DNA of 64,000 bases from an uncultured Burkholderiaceae bacterium. GTDB taxonomy: Bacteria > Pseudomonadota > Gammaproteobacteria > Burkholderiales > Burkholderiaceae_B. The position numbers and the translations under genes were made by a program. Shown here in pieces: positions 17,007 through 25,725 of the stretch. The stretch's first letter is position 1. Each line of letters opens with the position of its first letter. Below the pieces are notes generated by a model, which saw nothing but the letters and a program-made list of their open reading frames with translations, was not told the DNA's origin and ran no database searches. The stretch lies in the NCBI GenBank assembly GCA_937888805.1, contig CALBEY010000020.1, positions 17,631 to 81,630 on the forward strand, read 5' to 3'.

Positions 17007-18110
17007 ATGAAAAAAATACTTTTAGGATTGGCCGTGTGCCAAGCCATGGCGGGCATCGCTGTGGCGCAAGACATAAAAATTGGGGCTGCTTTTCCATTAA
17101 GTGGTGCCAACGCAGAGTACGGTGAGATATTTGCCAGTGGGACAAACTTGGCTGTCGAGCATGTTAATACTGACAAGATGCTCAAGGGTAAATTGGTCCT
17201 TGTTTATGAAGACAGTCAAGGACTTCCGACCGCCGGTGTGGTGGCAGTCAACAAACTTATTAACGTTGAAAAGACACCGTACGTACTCTCGGCCTTTACC
17301 GGGGTTTCAAAAGCAATTGCGCCGCTAGGAACCCGTAACCAAGTGGTGATGGTTAATGGTGGTGGTGTCGGTCCAGACTTGGCGACATTGAGCCCTTACT
17401 TTTGGAATGTGATTCCATTGGCTAACTTTGAAGTCAAAGCCATGGCGCCCTACTTGGTCAAGGAAAAGGGTCTAAAACGTATCGCCATGATTTACGTTGA
17501 TGATCCGCTTGGTGATGCAGCGCTGCAAGAGATGAAAACCGAATTAAAAGCCAATGGTGGGGAGTTAGTTGGTGCCTTTTCAATTCCCGTAGCGGCACAA
17601 CAGTTTTCAGGGGTCGCAGCTCGCGTACGCGACACAAAGCCTGACGCGGTTTACATCGCCACTTATGGCAATCAGCAGGTTCAGTTGGTTAAACAATTGC
17701 GTGATAACGGCGTGAGTCAACCCTTGGCGAGCTACTCGGCTTTTTCAACGCCTTCGATGTTGAAGCTGCCCGAGGCTGAAGGCGCCATTTTCACCAGCCA
17801 GCAGATCAACGTTAACAACCCAGACCCTAGGACCAAGCGCATGGTTGCTGATTACCGAGCCAAATTCGGTAAGGATCCCAACATGTATGCGATCAACTAC
17901 TACAACGCCGTCTTAACCTTTGCGGACTTGGCTGCTGCTTTGCAAAAGGAAGGAAAGCCATTGACAGGGGCGAACTTATTAGAGATGCGCAAAAAAACGC
18001 CTTCGTTTGATTTCGTGGGTGCCAAAGTTTCGTTCGCCGATGATGGCACCGTTAAAGCGCCAATACAAATTAACGAAATCACTGGTGGCGCTTCAAAAGT
18101 AATCAAGTAA
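17007..18110 (+). CDS. Periplasmic substrate-binding protein of the second Liv-type transporter
   Basis: This is a 367-residue type I binding protein heading the catabolic operon. A Sec signal peptide (MKKILLGLAVCQAMAGIAVA) is followed by mature QDIKIGAAFPLSGANAEYG, the LivK-type first strand and ligand loop. VLSAFTGVSKAIAPLG and YATYGNQQVQLVKQLRDNG mark the two lobes. GGGAGA lies 7-8 nt before the ATG. The permease gene starts 49 nt downstream, and six CoA-metabolism genes follow in the same direction, so the ligand is more likely an organic acid than an amino acid. It differs in sequence from the binding protein at 1009-2232. Confidence 0.92.
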   Translation: MKKILLGLAVCQAMAGIAVAQDIKIGAAFPLSGANAEYGEIFASGTNLAVEHVNTDKMLKGKLVLVYEDSQGLPTAGVVAVNKLINVEKTPYVLSAFTGVSKAIAPLGTRNQVVMVNGGGVGPDLATLSPYFWNVIPLANFEVKAMAPYLVKEKGLKRIAMIYVDDPLGDAALQEMKTELKANGGELVGAFSIPVAAQQFSGVAARVRDTKPDAVYIATYGNQQVQLVKQLRDNGVSQPLASYSAFSTPSMLKLPEAEGAIFTSQQINVNNPDPRTKRMVADYRAKFGKDPNMYAINYYNAVLTFADLAAALQKEGKPLTGANLLEMRKKTPSFDFVGAKVSFADDGTVKAPIQINEITGGASKVIK

Positions 18111-18159
18111 GCTCAATAGTTATTGGTCTTATTGCACTTTTAGAAGGAATCGTCGTCCC

Positions 18160-19032
18160 ATGTTGTACTTGCAACTGTTGGTTAATGGCATTCAAACGGG
18201 TGCGTTATACGCGCTGATTGCCGCGGGTTTCTCTTTGATTTTTGGCATGACCCGAATCTTCCATGCAGCACACGGGGCGACGTTCACGATTGCGGGCTTT
18301 GTCTTTTACGAGTTTTATGCCGTTTTAGAATGGGGACTGATTCCTTCAGTTTTGGCATGTGCGGCTGCAGCTGCATTATTTGGGGTGCTCCTGAATCGCT
18401 GGGTGTATGTGGTGATTCAGCGCCATGAGGGATCATTCTTTACTGTCTTCGCGGCCTCGTTTGGTGCTGCAATTGTGGTGCAAAATCTGATCTCGATCTT
18501 TTTCGGTAAAGGCATGGTCACCGTCTCGACACCTTTGAGCCGAAGTATTGAATTAATGCCTGGCCTATACGTAGCACCTATGGCATTTATTGCTGTCATC
18601 ACAGCCATTATTTGTTTTGCGTTACTTCACTACCTTTTTACGCACACCAGCATGGGTGTTGCATTGCGCGCGCTTGGTGAAAATCCTGTCTTGGTAGACG
18701 TCTTTGGCTTAAACCCGAAAAGTTTGGGTAAGTATGCTTTCCTCATCGGCTCTGTTTTGGTTGTTCCTGCGGCAATCTTGACTGCAGCCACATCAGGGCT
18801 TAATCCAGCCATGGGTCATCACGTCATGATGATCAGTATTGCAGCCACTATTGTCGGTGGTGTCGGCAGTTTGCGAGGCGCAGCCATGGCTGGGCTGTTA
18901 TTTGGCTTGGCAGAAAACTTGTCACTGGCCTTTTTTGACCCACAGTGGAGCGAGGCTGTGACATTTGTCATCTTGTTCCTTTTCATCATCTTTCGTCCGG
19001 GCGGTTTCTACGGGCGAGCCATTGTGTCGTAA
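18160..19032 (+). CDS. livH: ABC permease LivH of the second Liv-type transporter
   Basis: This is a 290-residue permease with about eight membrane segments. The opening NGIQTGALYALIAAGFSLIFG pattern, ATPase-docking loop RALGENPVLVDVFGLN and late GGVGSLRGAAMAGLLFG are diagnostic for LivH. AAGGAA precedes the ATG at good distance. It is 5 nt upstream of livM, with which it would pair to form the membrane channel. Confidence 0.93.
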   Translation: MLYLQLLVNGIQTGALYALIAAGFSLIFGMTRIFHAAHGATFTIAGFVFYEFYAVLEWGLIPSVLACAAAAALFGVLLNRWVYVVIQRHEGSFFTVFAASFGAAIVVQNLISIFFGKGMVTVSTPLSRSIELMPGLYVAPMAFIAVITAIICFALLHYLFTHTSMGVALRALGENPVLVDVFGLNPKSLGKYAFLIGSVLVVPAAILTAATSGLNPAMGHHVMMISIAATIVGGVGSLRGAAMAGLLFGLAENLSLAFFDPQWSEAVTFVILFLFIIFRPGGFYGRAIVS

Positions 19033-19037
19033 TCGCC

Positions 19038-19922
19038 ATGCTTGCTTACTTACAAAACATAGTGGTTCTATTTTCGATTAATGCCATCTTGGCATTAACG
19101 CTTAATTTCATCATGGGGTATGCGGGGATTTTCTCCTTAGCGCATGCGGTCTTTTTTGGAATAGGTGCTTACACAGCCGCCTATGTGGCTTTGAACTACA
19201 CCGACTCTTTGGTTTTGTGCATGCTTGCTGCTATGGGGCTTTCAGCGGTCATTTCCATGGCTTTGGCCCTACCCGCCTTGCGCGTCAGGGGAGAATATTT
19301 TGTAGCTGCTTCTTTGGGTCTACAGATGATTGGCGTCACCATTTTTTCTGAGTGGAAATCAGTGACTGGTGGCTTGGGTGGGATGGTCGGTATCCCATCG
19401 CCGGTCTTCCTTGGTTACACGTTCAGATCAACCACAGATTTTTTGATTTTGGCTGGCGTGATTTTGATTGGCATTTTGGTCATTACGTCATTGCTTGTAA
19501 GGGGTAGTTTTGGACGCAGTTTGATGGCTATCCGAGACAGTGAGTCTGCGGCGCAGGCCTACGGTAAGTCGGTTAATACTGTCAAAACGTTGTCAGTGGC
19601 TATTTCGGCTGGATTGGCGGCTTTGGGTGGCGTGCTATATGCGTTCTATATGAGCTTTGTGAACGTTGAGGTCTTTACTTTGGATATGTCGATCCTGCTC
19701 ATGGCCATGGTCATCATTGGCGGTACGGGCACTTTAATTGGCCCAGTGGTGGGCGCTGCGATTGTCATGGCACTGCCAGCGGCGCTGACTTATCTGCCCT
19801 TTATTCCGCCTGGTGAACTTGGAACAATCCAACAGATCATCTATGGATCTGCCATGGTCATTCTAATGATGTATCGACCGGGTGGCGTGGTTGGCGCGCG
19901 TGCAAAGGGAAAATCGACATGA
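19038..19922 (+). CDS. livM: ABC permease LivM of the second Liv-type transporter
   Basis: This 294-residue permease starts at the ATG at 19038, 5 nt after livH; the frame is open upstream into livH, but that extension is not permease-like. Diagnostic segments are LTLNFIMGYAGIFSLAHAVFFGIGAYTAA, LALPALRVRGEYFVAASLGLQ and GGTGTLIGPVVGAAIV. The docking loop is IRDSESAAQAYGKSVN. Its last codons overlap the livG start by 4 nt (ATGA). Confidence 0.93.
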   Translation: MLAYLQNIVVLFSINAILALTLNFIMGYAGIFSLAHAVFFGIGAYTAAYVALNYTDSLVLCMLAAMGLSAVISMALALPALRVRGEYFVAASLGLQMIGVTIFSEWKSVTGGLGGMVGIPSPVFLGYTFRSTTDFLILAGVILIGILVITSLLVRGSFGRSLMAIRDSESAAQAYGKSVNTVKTLSVAISAGLAALGGVLYAFYMSFVNVEVFTLDMSILLMAMVIIGGTGTLIGPVVGAAIVMALPAALTYLPFIPPGELGTIQQIIYGSAMVILMMYRPGGVVGARAKGKST

Positions 19923-20677
19923 CTGCGGCTCAAAACTTAACCGATCCCGCCAAGATTCTTCTCCAAGTCCGAGGCTTACACAAGAATTTCGGTGGTTTAC
20001 AGGCGATAACCGACGTTAATCTTGACTTGCCATCAGGTGTCATCACAACATTGGTTGGTCCCAATGGCGCTGGTAAAACCACGCTTTTTAATATGATAAC
20101 TGGGCATTTGGTGCCCTCTAGCGGCACAGTGCATTGGCTCGGTGAGTCTTTAAATGGGATTGCACCTTGGCGAATCGCCAGAAAAGGTATCGCTCGTACC
20201 TTTCAGGACCTTCGCCTTTTTAACCACATGACGGTTCAAGAAAATATTGAAACGGTTATGGAACGCAGCAGTTGGTTATGGCAACGTCGCTCGGTTGCCA
20301 TGAAGCAAAAAATTGAACAGGTGCTTGACGAGACAGAGCTCGCCAGTAAAAGGCATGAGCGTGCTGTTGATTTGGCTTATGCTGAGCGAAAATTCTTGAG
20401 TTTGGCTCGAATTATGGCGGGTGACGCCACACTTTGGCTACTAGACGAGCCCGCTTCTGGTCTTGACCCGCGTTCCTTTGATCGTTTTGTGGCGTTGCTC
20501 AAAAGCTATGCCCAACGCGGTGTGACGATTTGCATCATTGAGCACAATCTAGACATTGTGATCAGATTGTCCGATACCGTTGCCTTTTTGGATCAAGGCA
20601 AGCTCTTGGCGCAAGGGTCGTCAGAAGATATTTTGAAGGATCCCCATTTGGCTGCTATCTATTTTGGAGATCGCTAA
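19919..20677 (+). CDS. livG: ABC ATPase LivG of the second Liv-type transporter
   Basis: This 252-residue ATPase has Walker A GPNGAGKTT, the Q-loop segment RTFQDLRLFNHMTV, and Walker B WLLDEPASGLDP, followed by the switch CIIEHN. Where most LivG proteins read LxYGxxR before the LEIARAL helix, it has LAYAERKFLSLARIM, a degenerate signature normal for LivG. It overlaps livM by 4 nt and ends 2 nt before livF. Confidence 0.93.
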   Translation: MTAAQNLTDPAKILLQVRGLHKNFGGLQAITDVNLDLPSGVITTLVGPNGAGKTTLFNMITGHLVPSSGTVHWLGESLNGIAPWRIARKGIARTFQDLRLFNHMTVQENIETVMERSSWLWQRRSVAMKQKIEQVLDETELASKRHERAVDLAYAERKFLSLARIMAGDATLWLLDEPASGLDPRSFDRFVALLKSYAQRGVTICIIEHNLDIVIRLSDTVAFLDQGKLLAQGSSEDILKDPHLAAIYFGDR

Positions 20678-20679
20678 AG

Positions 20680-21399
20680 ATGACAAGCGCTTCGTGGTTT
20701 CTCGAGGGTCGAGGATTGCAAGTGGGTTACGGGGGGCGTCCAGTCTTGGATGAGATCGACGTGCGGCTCGGCCATAACGAGGTCCTGTGTCTGATCGGAC
20801 ATAACGGTGCCGGTAAGTCGACGCTGTTAAAAGCGCTATTCGGGTTAATCCCTGCTAGCCAAGGCTCTGTTGGGTTAAAGGGGAGTGTTGTTAATCCAGT
20901 GAACCCTCGCAGCATGAATGCTGGCGGTGTGGCGCTCGTGCCTGAGGGTCGCGGTGTATTCCCTGGCCTTTCAGTTGCTGAAATTATGCGGCTCGGTTTT
21001 TGGGCAGCAGGCGTCAGACCCAGCGAACAAAGCGCTCGTTTGGACTGGGTCTTTGAAGTCTTGCCGATGATTAAACAGTTTTATCAACAGCGTGCGGGTA
21101 CGTTGTCAGGTGGTCAGCAGCAAATGGTTTCTCTAGGCCGAGCGTTGTTAAGTCAGCCTCAGTGCTTGTTGCTTGATGAGCCTTCGATTGGTTTAGCGCC
21201 CAAGTTATTTCAGGACCTTTTGGGGCCGATTAAGGAATTGCAGGTCGAAAGAAAAATGTCGATTTTGATTGTTGAGCAAAACGTCAAAGAGGCGTTGAAG
21301 ATTTCTGATCGCGTCATTGTGATGAAGTCAGGAAAAATAATCAAAGAGGGCGCTCCCGAATCGTTCAGCGACAATGCCGAATTAATGGATTTGTACTGA
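20680..21399 (+). CDS. livF: ABC ATPase LivF of the second Liv-type transporter
   Basis: This is a 239-residue ATPase with an intact Walker A (GHNGAGKST), signature LSGGQQQMVSLGRAL and Walker B CLLLDEPSIGLAP, then ILIVEQN. Its intact Lys contrasts with Arg45 of the livF at 2285-2995. The start is 2 nt after livG, so translation is coupled. A 36-nt gap separates it from the acyl-CoA dehydrogenase, with no terminator visible, consistent with one transcript. Confidence 0.93.
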   Translation: MTSASWFLEGRGLQVGYGGRPVLDEIDVRLGHNEVLCLIGHNGAGKSTLLKALFGLIPASQGSVGLKGSVVNPVNPRSMNAGGVALVPEGRGVFPGLSVAEIMRLGFWAAGVRPSEQSARLDWVFEVLPMIKQFYQQRAGTLSGGQQQMVSLGRALLSQPQCLLLDEPSIGLAPKLFQDLLGPIKELQVERKMSILIVEQNVKEALKISDRVIVMKSGKIIKEGAPESFSDNAELMDLY

Positions 21400-21435
21400 T
21401 CAGCGTCTCGTAACTATCACCAACGAGGAATAGTC

Positions 21436-22578
21436 ATGCAGTGGTCAGTAGATGAAATCGCCATGCTGCGAGAGACAACACGTCGATTTGTTAGGGAACG
21501 ACTGCAACCGCTAGAAGCCAAGATCGACGCCGACGATGAGCTACCGGTCGTTTTGGATGCGGCCATCCGTCAAGAAGCAAAAGCATTAGGGATCTACGGG
21601 TTTAATTTCCCGTTATCACTGGGTGGCCCAGATTTACCGACCGAGGCAAAGGCAGTCATTTATGAAGAAATCACACAAACATCCATGCCACTGGTCGAAG
21701 CTTTGGGGCATTTGCCATTGACGCTGGCTTACTGCAGTACCACTCAGCGTGATTCACTTTTGGCGCCAGTGGTGGCCGGCACAAAGCTAATCACTTACGC
21801 GTTAACAGAAGCCGCTGCTGGTTCGGATTTGTCTGCCGTTCAGACGCGTGCAACGCGTGTTGAAGGTGGTTGGCGTCTGACCGGTAGCAAACAATTTATT
21901 TCCAATGCAGAAACAGCAGATTTTATTGTTGTATTGGCGTGCACTGATCCCACAGCCAAACTTAAGAACAAGCTAACGACTTTTGTGGTGCGTCAAGAAA
22001 ACCCTGGTTTAAAGGGTATGACGCGCTATAAAAAAATGGGTTGGCGGGGCTATCAATTGAATGGTTTTTCTCTGGATGATTGTTTCGTACCGGACGAAGA
22101 TGTTTTGGGGGCAGTCGGCGAAGGGTTCTTAGTGATGATGAGTTGCATTAACACAGACCGTGTTTTTTCTGGCTATCGAGCGCTCGGTATTGCAAAGCGT
22201 GCCCAGGCACTTGCGCTTGATTATGCCAAAGACCGTCGCGCGTTCGGCGCTCGTTTGGCTGATCACCAAGCGATCCAGTTCATGTTGGCTGATAATGATG
22301 TTGAGCTAAAAGCCGCTAGTTTGTTGGTTAAGGAGGCATTGGTACTGACTGATCAGGGGGTGCATGATGCGCGTATTGCTGCCTCGCGTGCCAAACTCTA
22401 TGCCACCGAAATGGGTTGTCGAGTCGTCGATCGCGTGATGCAGATATTTGGTGGCATGGGCTATATGACGGAACTACCCATCGAGCGGTTTTATAGGGAT
22501 GTGCGCGCATTTCGGATTGGGGAAGGCACGTCTGAAATGCAGCGCCTTCAAATCGCTAGACATATTCTGAGTGAGTAG
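21436..22578 (+). CDS. Acyl-CoA dehydrogenase
   Basis: This 380-residue FAD flavoprotein would introduce an alpha,beta double bond into an acyl-CoA. The three classical domains are visible: N-terminal helices with ETTRRFVRERLQPLE, the beta domain with YALTEAAAGSDLSAVQTRATR and GSKQFISNAETADFIVVLA, and the C-terminal helices with DRRAFGARLADHQAIQFMLAD (RxFG FAD site). The C-terminal catalytic region is FRIGEGTSEMQ, keeping the Glu of the EGT motif. GAGGAA precedes the ATG. It is the first enzyme gene after the liv genes and is followed at 9 nt by the acyl-CoA ligase. Confidence 0.92.
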   Translation: MQWSVDEIAMLRETTRRFVRERLQPLEAKIDADDELPVVLDAAIRQEAKALGIYGFNFPLSLGGPDLPTEAKAVIYEEITQTSMPLVEALGHLPLTLAYCSTTQRDSLLAPVVAGTKLITYALTEAAAGSDLSAVQTRATRVEGGWRLTGSKQFISNAETADFIVVLACTDPTAKLKNKLTTFVVRQENPGLKGMTRYKKMGWRGYQLNGFSLDDCFVPDEDVLGAVGEGFLVMMSCINTDRVFSGYRALGIAKRAQALALDYAKDRRAFGARLADHQAIQFMLADNDVELKAASLLVKEALVLTDQGVHDARIAASRAKLYATEMGCRVVDRVMQIFGGMGYMTELPIERFYRDVRAFRIGEGTSEMQRLQIARHILSE

Positions 22579-22587
22579 GAGTCCGAC

Positions 22588-24156
22588 GTGATCGCATCAG
22601 CACCCTCAGCAAACACATCATTTAGTGATTTGTTAGTTAAAAATCCAGAGGACATGGCTTTTGAATGTCTGGCCGCGCAGGCTACTCGTAGGCAATTACA
22701 GCAAGCGGCTGATCATTTGGCGGGGTATCTCAAGTCGCTGGGAATTAAGCGGGGTGACACGATTTGTGTTTGGTTGCCCGATGGTGGTGTTTGGTTACAG
22801 CTGCTTTTTTCCTGCGCGCGTTTGGGTGTTTTGATGGTGCCCATCAGTACCCGTTTTCGGCAAGAAGAGGCTCTTCATGTCGTCAAAACGGCCAATCCCA
22901 AATTGATTTTTGTACAGCCTGAATTCGTTAATTATGACTATTGGGCAGTGGCGCAAGAAATCGCCCAAGCTGTGCCATCTGTTGAACATGTGATTGCCAT
23001 TGAACGTCCCGCTGAACTTTGGGATGCAAGCGCATATGAAGCGATCAGCGTGGACGAGGGACAATTAAATGATCGCCTATGTACTTTTAGTACTTCAGGC
23101 ACAACAGGAAATCCAAAGTTAGCTGTACACACACAATGGGGTATTTTTCACCACGCCAATAATGTTGCGATTTTCACGGACGTTCAGCCTGGTGATCCGT
23201 CGCTCTGTGCGCTACCGCTTTATGGTGTGTTGGGGTTCATGCAAGCTTTCAGCGCTTTAGCAGGCGGTGGCTATTGCGTTGTGATGCAGACTTTCAACAC
23301 CGTTCGCGCTGCTCAATTGATTGAACAGCACCGCGCCACGCATTTCTATGGTGGTGAGGGGTTGTTTGATGATGTCATGAGCGTGCCTGATTGTTCAGTG
23401 AAGTCTTTAAAGGTGGTCGGTTTCGCTGAGTTCGCTGGGCGCGGATTAGAAGTGACTGAAAAGGCGTGGCGAGAGATCGGTGTTCCCATGACAGCACTTT
23501 ACGGTTCTTCTGAGTGTTTTTCGATTATGGCAGGTCAGCCTCGTAGCGACGACTGCAGCGCTCGCGCGGTACCTGGTGGCAAGCCGATCACACCAGAAAT
23601 AGCGTTTCGTGTTGCTGATATCGATACCGACGTGGTGTTGCCAGAGCATGAGCGTGGTGAGTTGCAATTTCGTGGCTATAACGTCATGAATGAATACTTA
23701 AATAATCCTCAAGCCACAGCAGATGCATTCACACAAGACGGTTGGTTTAAGAGCGGTGATCTCGGATATCGCTATGGTGATCGCTTGGCTTATTTGTCGC
23801 GAATCAAAGATACCTTACGCCTTCGAGGCTACTTGGTAGATCCGGTTGAGATAGAAGAGTTTTTGGCAAGACACCCTGACGTCAAAGACGCGCAAGTGGT
23901 GGCTTACCGGCATCCTGAGCGTGGTGATGTGGCCGTGGCCTTTGTCAGAAAGCTAGCCGATTCATTAAACGATCATGCCCTGCATGAACACTGCCGTGCC
24001 GGTCTTGCCAATTACAAGGTACCGTCATATTTCGTTTTTGTTGATGATTACCCCCGCAAAGAAGGACCAAACGGTCTAAAGATTCTTAAAAACAAGCTGC
24101 GTGACAGTGCGCAAGCGATTGTTATTCACGACATTGAGAGCGAGCGAAAAGTATGA
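22588..24156 (+). CDS. AMP-forming acyl-CoA ligase
   Basis: This 522-residue ANL-family enzyme would activate a carboxylic acid to its CoA thioester. It starts with GTG, supported by AGGAG about 7 nt upstream. The nucleotide-binding P-loop is FSTSGTTGNPKLAV, the A5-like element LYGSSEC, and A7/A8 is WFKSGDLGYRYGDRLAYLSRIKDTLRLRGY. The adenylation Lys is in GPNGLKILKNKLRD. It is somewhat shorter than acetyl-CoA synthetase and similar to medium-chain or aryl acyl-CoA ligases. The pocket cannot be read by eye. It overlaps the lyase-like gene by 4 nt. Confidence 0.92.
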   Translation: MIASAPSANTSFSDLLVKNPEDMAFECLAAQATRRQLQQAADHLAGYLKSLGIKRGDTICVWLPDGGVWLQLLFSCARLGVLMVPISTRFRQEEALHVVKTANPKLIFVQPEFVNYDYWAVAQEIAQAVPSVEHVIAIERPAELWDASAYEAISVDEGQLNDRLCTFSTSGTTGNPKLAVHTQWGIFHHANNVAIFTDVQPGDPSLCALPLYGVLGFMQAFSALAGGGYCVVMQTFNTVRAAQLIEQHRATHFYGGEGLFDDVMSVPDCSVKSLKVVGFAEFAGRGLEVTEKAWREIGVPMTALYGSSECFSIMAGQPRSDDCSARAVPGGKPITPEIAFRVADIDTDVVLPEHERGELQFRGYNVMNEYLNNPQATADAFTQDGWFKSGDLGYRYGDRLAYLSRIKDTLRLRGYLVDPVEIEEFLARHPDVKDAQVVAYRHPERGDVAVAFVRKLADSLNDHALHEHCRAGLANYKVPSYFVFVDDYPRKEGPNGLKILKNKLRDSAQAIVIHDIESERKV

Positions 24157-24935
24157 AGCGAACTGAGATTAAATCCGATATTGCATGGAGTGCCCCTGAT
24201 CGAATCCTGATCCATGGACACAATCTTTGTGATGACTTGGTGGGCAAGATTGATTTTGGGCAAATGGCTTTTTTGCAGATCTTTGCCCGCCTCCCCAAAG
24301 ACGAAAACGAGCGACGAATGTTCAATGCCGTCATGGTGATCCTAGTTGAACACGGCATAACACCGTCATCGTTGTCGACGCGTTTGACATTTTCTGGCGC
24401 GCCCGAATCAGTGCAGGCCGCTGTGGCTGCGGGACTGTTGGGTTTGGGGTCAGTGTTTGTAGGCTCTTTGGATCAGGCTGCCAAAATGTTGCAAGAGGCG
24501 ATCACCGATCCTAATAACCCTGGCGACCTTGAACTCAAGGCAAAAGCGATCGTGGACGATTTTCTGGATCGTAAAGCAATTATTCCTGGTATTGGACACC
24601 CGTTTCATAAACCGATTGACCCGCGTACGGTGGCACTGTTTAAAGTCGCCAAAGAAACAGGTTACGACGGGCCCTATGCCACACTCATTACTTTGATTGG
24701 GCAAAAGGCAGAAGAGCGAACTGGAAAGATTTTGCCTGTGAACGTGACGGCGGCCATGGCTGCCGTGGTGTCGCAAATGGGTGTGTCGTGGCGTTACTGT
24801 CGAGGATTGGCCGTGGCTGCTCGAGCCGTTGGTCTTGTTGGGCACATTATCGAAGAAATCAGGCAACCCATGGCTGGAGAAATCTACATGCGCATCGAGC
24901 ATGAAGCGGGCGCCCATTTGGCACCAAAGCAATAA
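24153..24935 (+). CDS. Citryl-CoA-lyase-like protein of the citrate synthase fold
   Basis: This is a 260-residue short citrate-synthase-superfamily protein, similar to the C-terminal cleavage domain of ATP-citrate lyase. Aligned landmarks are EHGITPSSLSTRLT, GSVFVGSLDQAAKML (compare GDRFGGALDAAAKM in ATP-citrate lyase), GIGHPFHKPIDPR (family GIGHR) and the end GLVGHIIEE. The site that in citrate synthase holds the catalytic Asp (NVD) reads NVT here. Database entries of this type are called citryl-CoA lyase, which splits citryl-CoA to acetyl-CoA and oxaloacetate. With the Asp missing, activity on another beta-hydroxyacyl-CoA is possible. It overlaps the ligase by 4 nt and the crotonase by 1 nt. 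Confidence 0.8.
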   Translation: MKRTEIKSDIAWSAPDRILIHGHNLCDDLVGKIDFGQMAFLQIFARLPKDENERRMFNAVMVILVEHGITPSSLSTRLTFSGAPESVQAAVAAGLLGLGSVFVGSLDQAAKMLQEAITDPNNPGDLELKAKAIVDDFLDRKAIIPGIGHPFHKPIDPRTVALFKVAKETGYDGPYATLITLIGQKAEERTGKILPVNVTAAMAAVVSQMGVSWRYCRGLAVAARAVGLVGHIIEEIRQPMAGEIYMRIEHEAGAHLAPKQ

Positions 24936-25720
24936 TGGCAGTCACCATCGAGAGACAGGGCGATGTGGCTATTGTTTGGTTGGATGAGCCAGAGACTCAT
25001 CATGCGCTTTCTGTCACTTTGGTGACGGCGTTCTTAAGGGCGCTCGATAGTGAGTCGGTTCGCTCGGCACGGGCTTTGGTGGTGGCGTCTACGGGCCCTT
25101 ATTTTTGTGCGGGCGCCAATATCGACGATTTAAAAAACAGTTGGATGGATGGCTTAGCGCCAGCGTTTGAACCGGGTCGGGTCTTTGAACGTTTGGCAAC
25201 AGACCCTCGACCCGTGATTGCCGCGATCGATGGCGCTGCCATTGGTGGTGGTTTTGAATTGATGCTGAGCTGCGATCTCGCCATTGCAAGCCAAGACTCG
25301 TGGTTTAGTTTGCCAGAAGTGCAGCACGGCGTGATTGCCAATACGGCATTGCAGCGGTTGCAACAAATAGTCGGGTTAAGAACACTGCTTTTTTTTGCTT
25401 ATACCGGCGATAAGCTTTTGGTTCAACAGGCTCATGCTCATGGACTGGTCAATGAGGTTGTTGCCAGTGGGCAATCTGTACCCGCTGCAGTGGCTTTGGC
25501 CCAGCGAATTGTCAGCAGTGCAGCCCCTGACGCGCTGGCATTGACCAAGCGCTATGCCAATCATTATGCGCATACTGATTGGGCCACGGTGGACACTTCA
25601 TTACGTGAGACGTCTTCAGACGAGTGGCAGGAGGGGTTGAATGCATTCACCGAAAGGCGCCGTGCAGATTACAGTCAGCGGTGGCAGTCAAAGACTGCCT
25701 TGTCAACCAAACCCAAGTAA
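24935..25720 (+). CDS. Enoyl-CoA hydratase/isomerase family protein (first crotonase)
   Basis: This 261-residue crotonase has the oxyanion segments YFCAGANIDDLKNSW and GAAIGGGFELMLSCDLAIAS. Both catalytic Glu positions are kept: GGGFE and SLPEVQHGV. It could hydrate the enoyl-CoA made by the dehydrogenase. Its ATG overlaps the lyase stop by one base (TAATG), and the second crotonase starts 5 nt after its stop. Confidence 0.9.
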   Translation: MAVTIERQGDVAIVWLDEPETHHALSVTLVTAFLRALDSESVRSARALVVASTGPYFCAGANIDDLKNSWMDGLAPAFEPGRVFERLATDPRPVIAAIDGAAIGGGFELMLSCDLAIASQDSWFSLPEVQHGVIANTALQRLQQIVGLRTLLFFAYTGDKLLVQQAHAHGLVNEVVASGQSVPAAVALAQRIVSSAAPDALALTKRYANHYAHTDWATVDTSLRETSSDEWQEGLNAFTERRRADYSQRWQSKTALSTKPK

Positions 25721-25725
25721 ACGCG

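Noticed and set aside
24450..24932. 160-residue minus-strand ORF opposite the citryl-CoA-lyase-like gene
   Set aside because: It is the antisense shadow of a well-supported gene, with no recognisable motif and no ribosome site.
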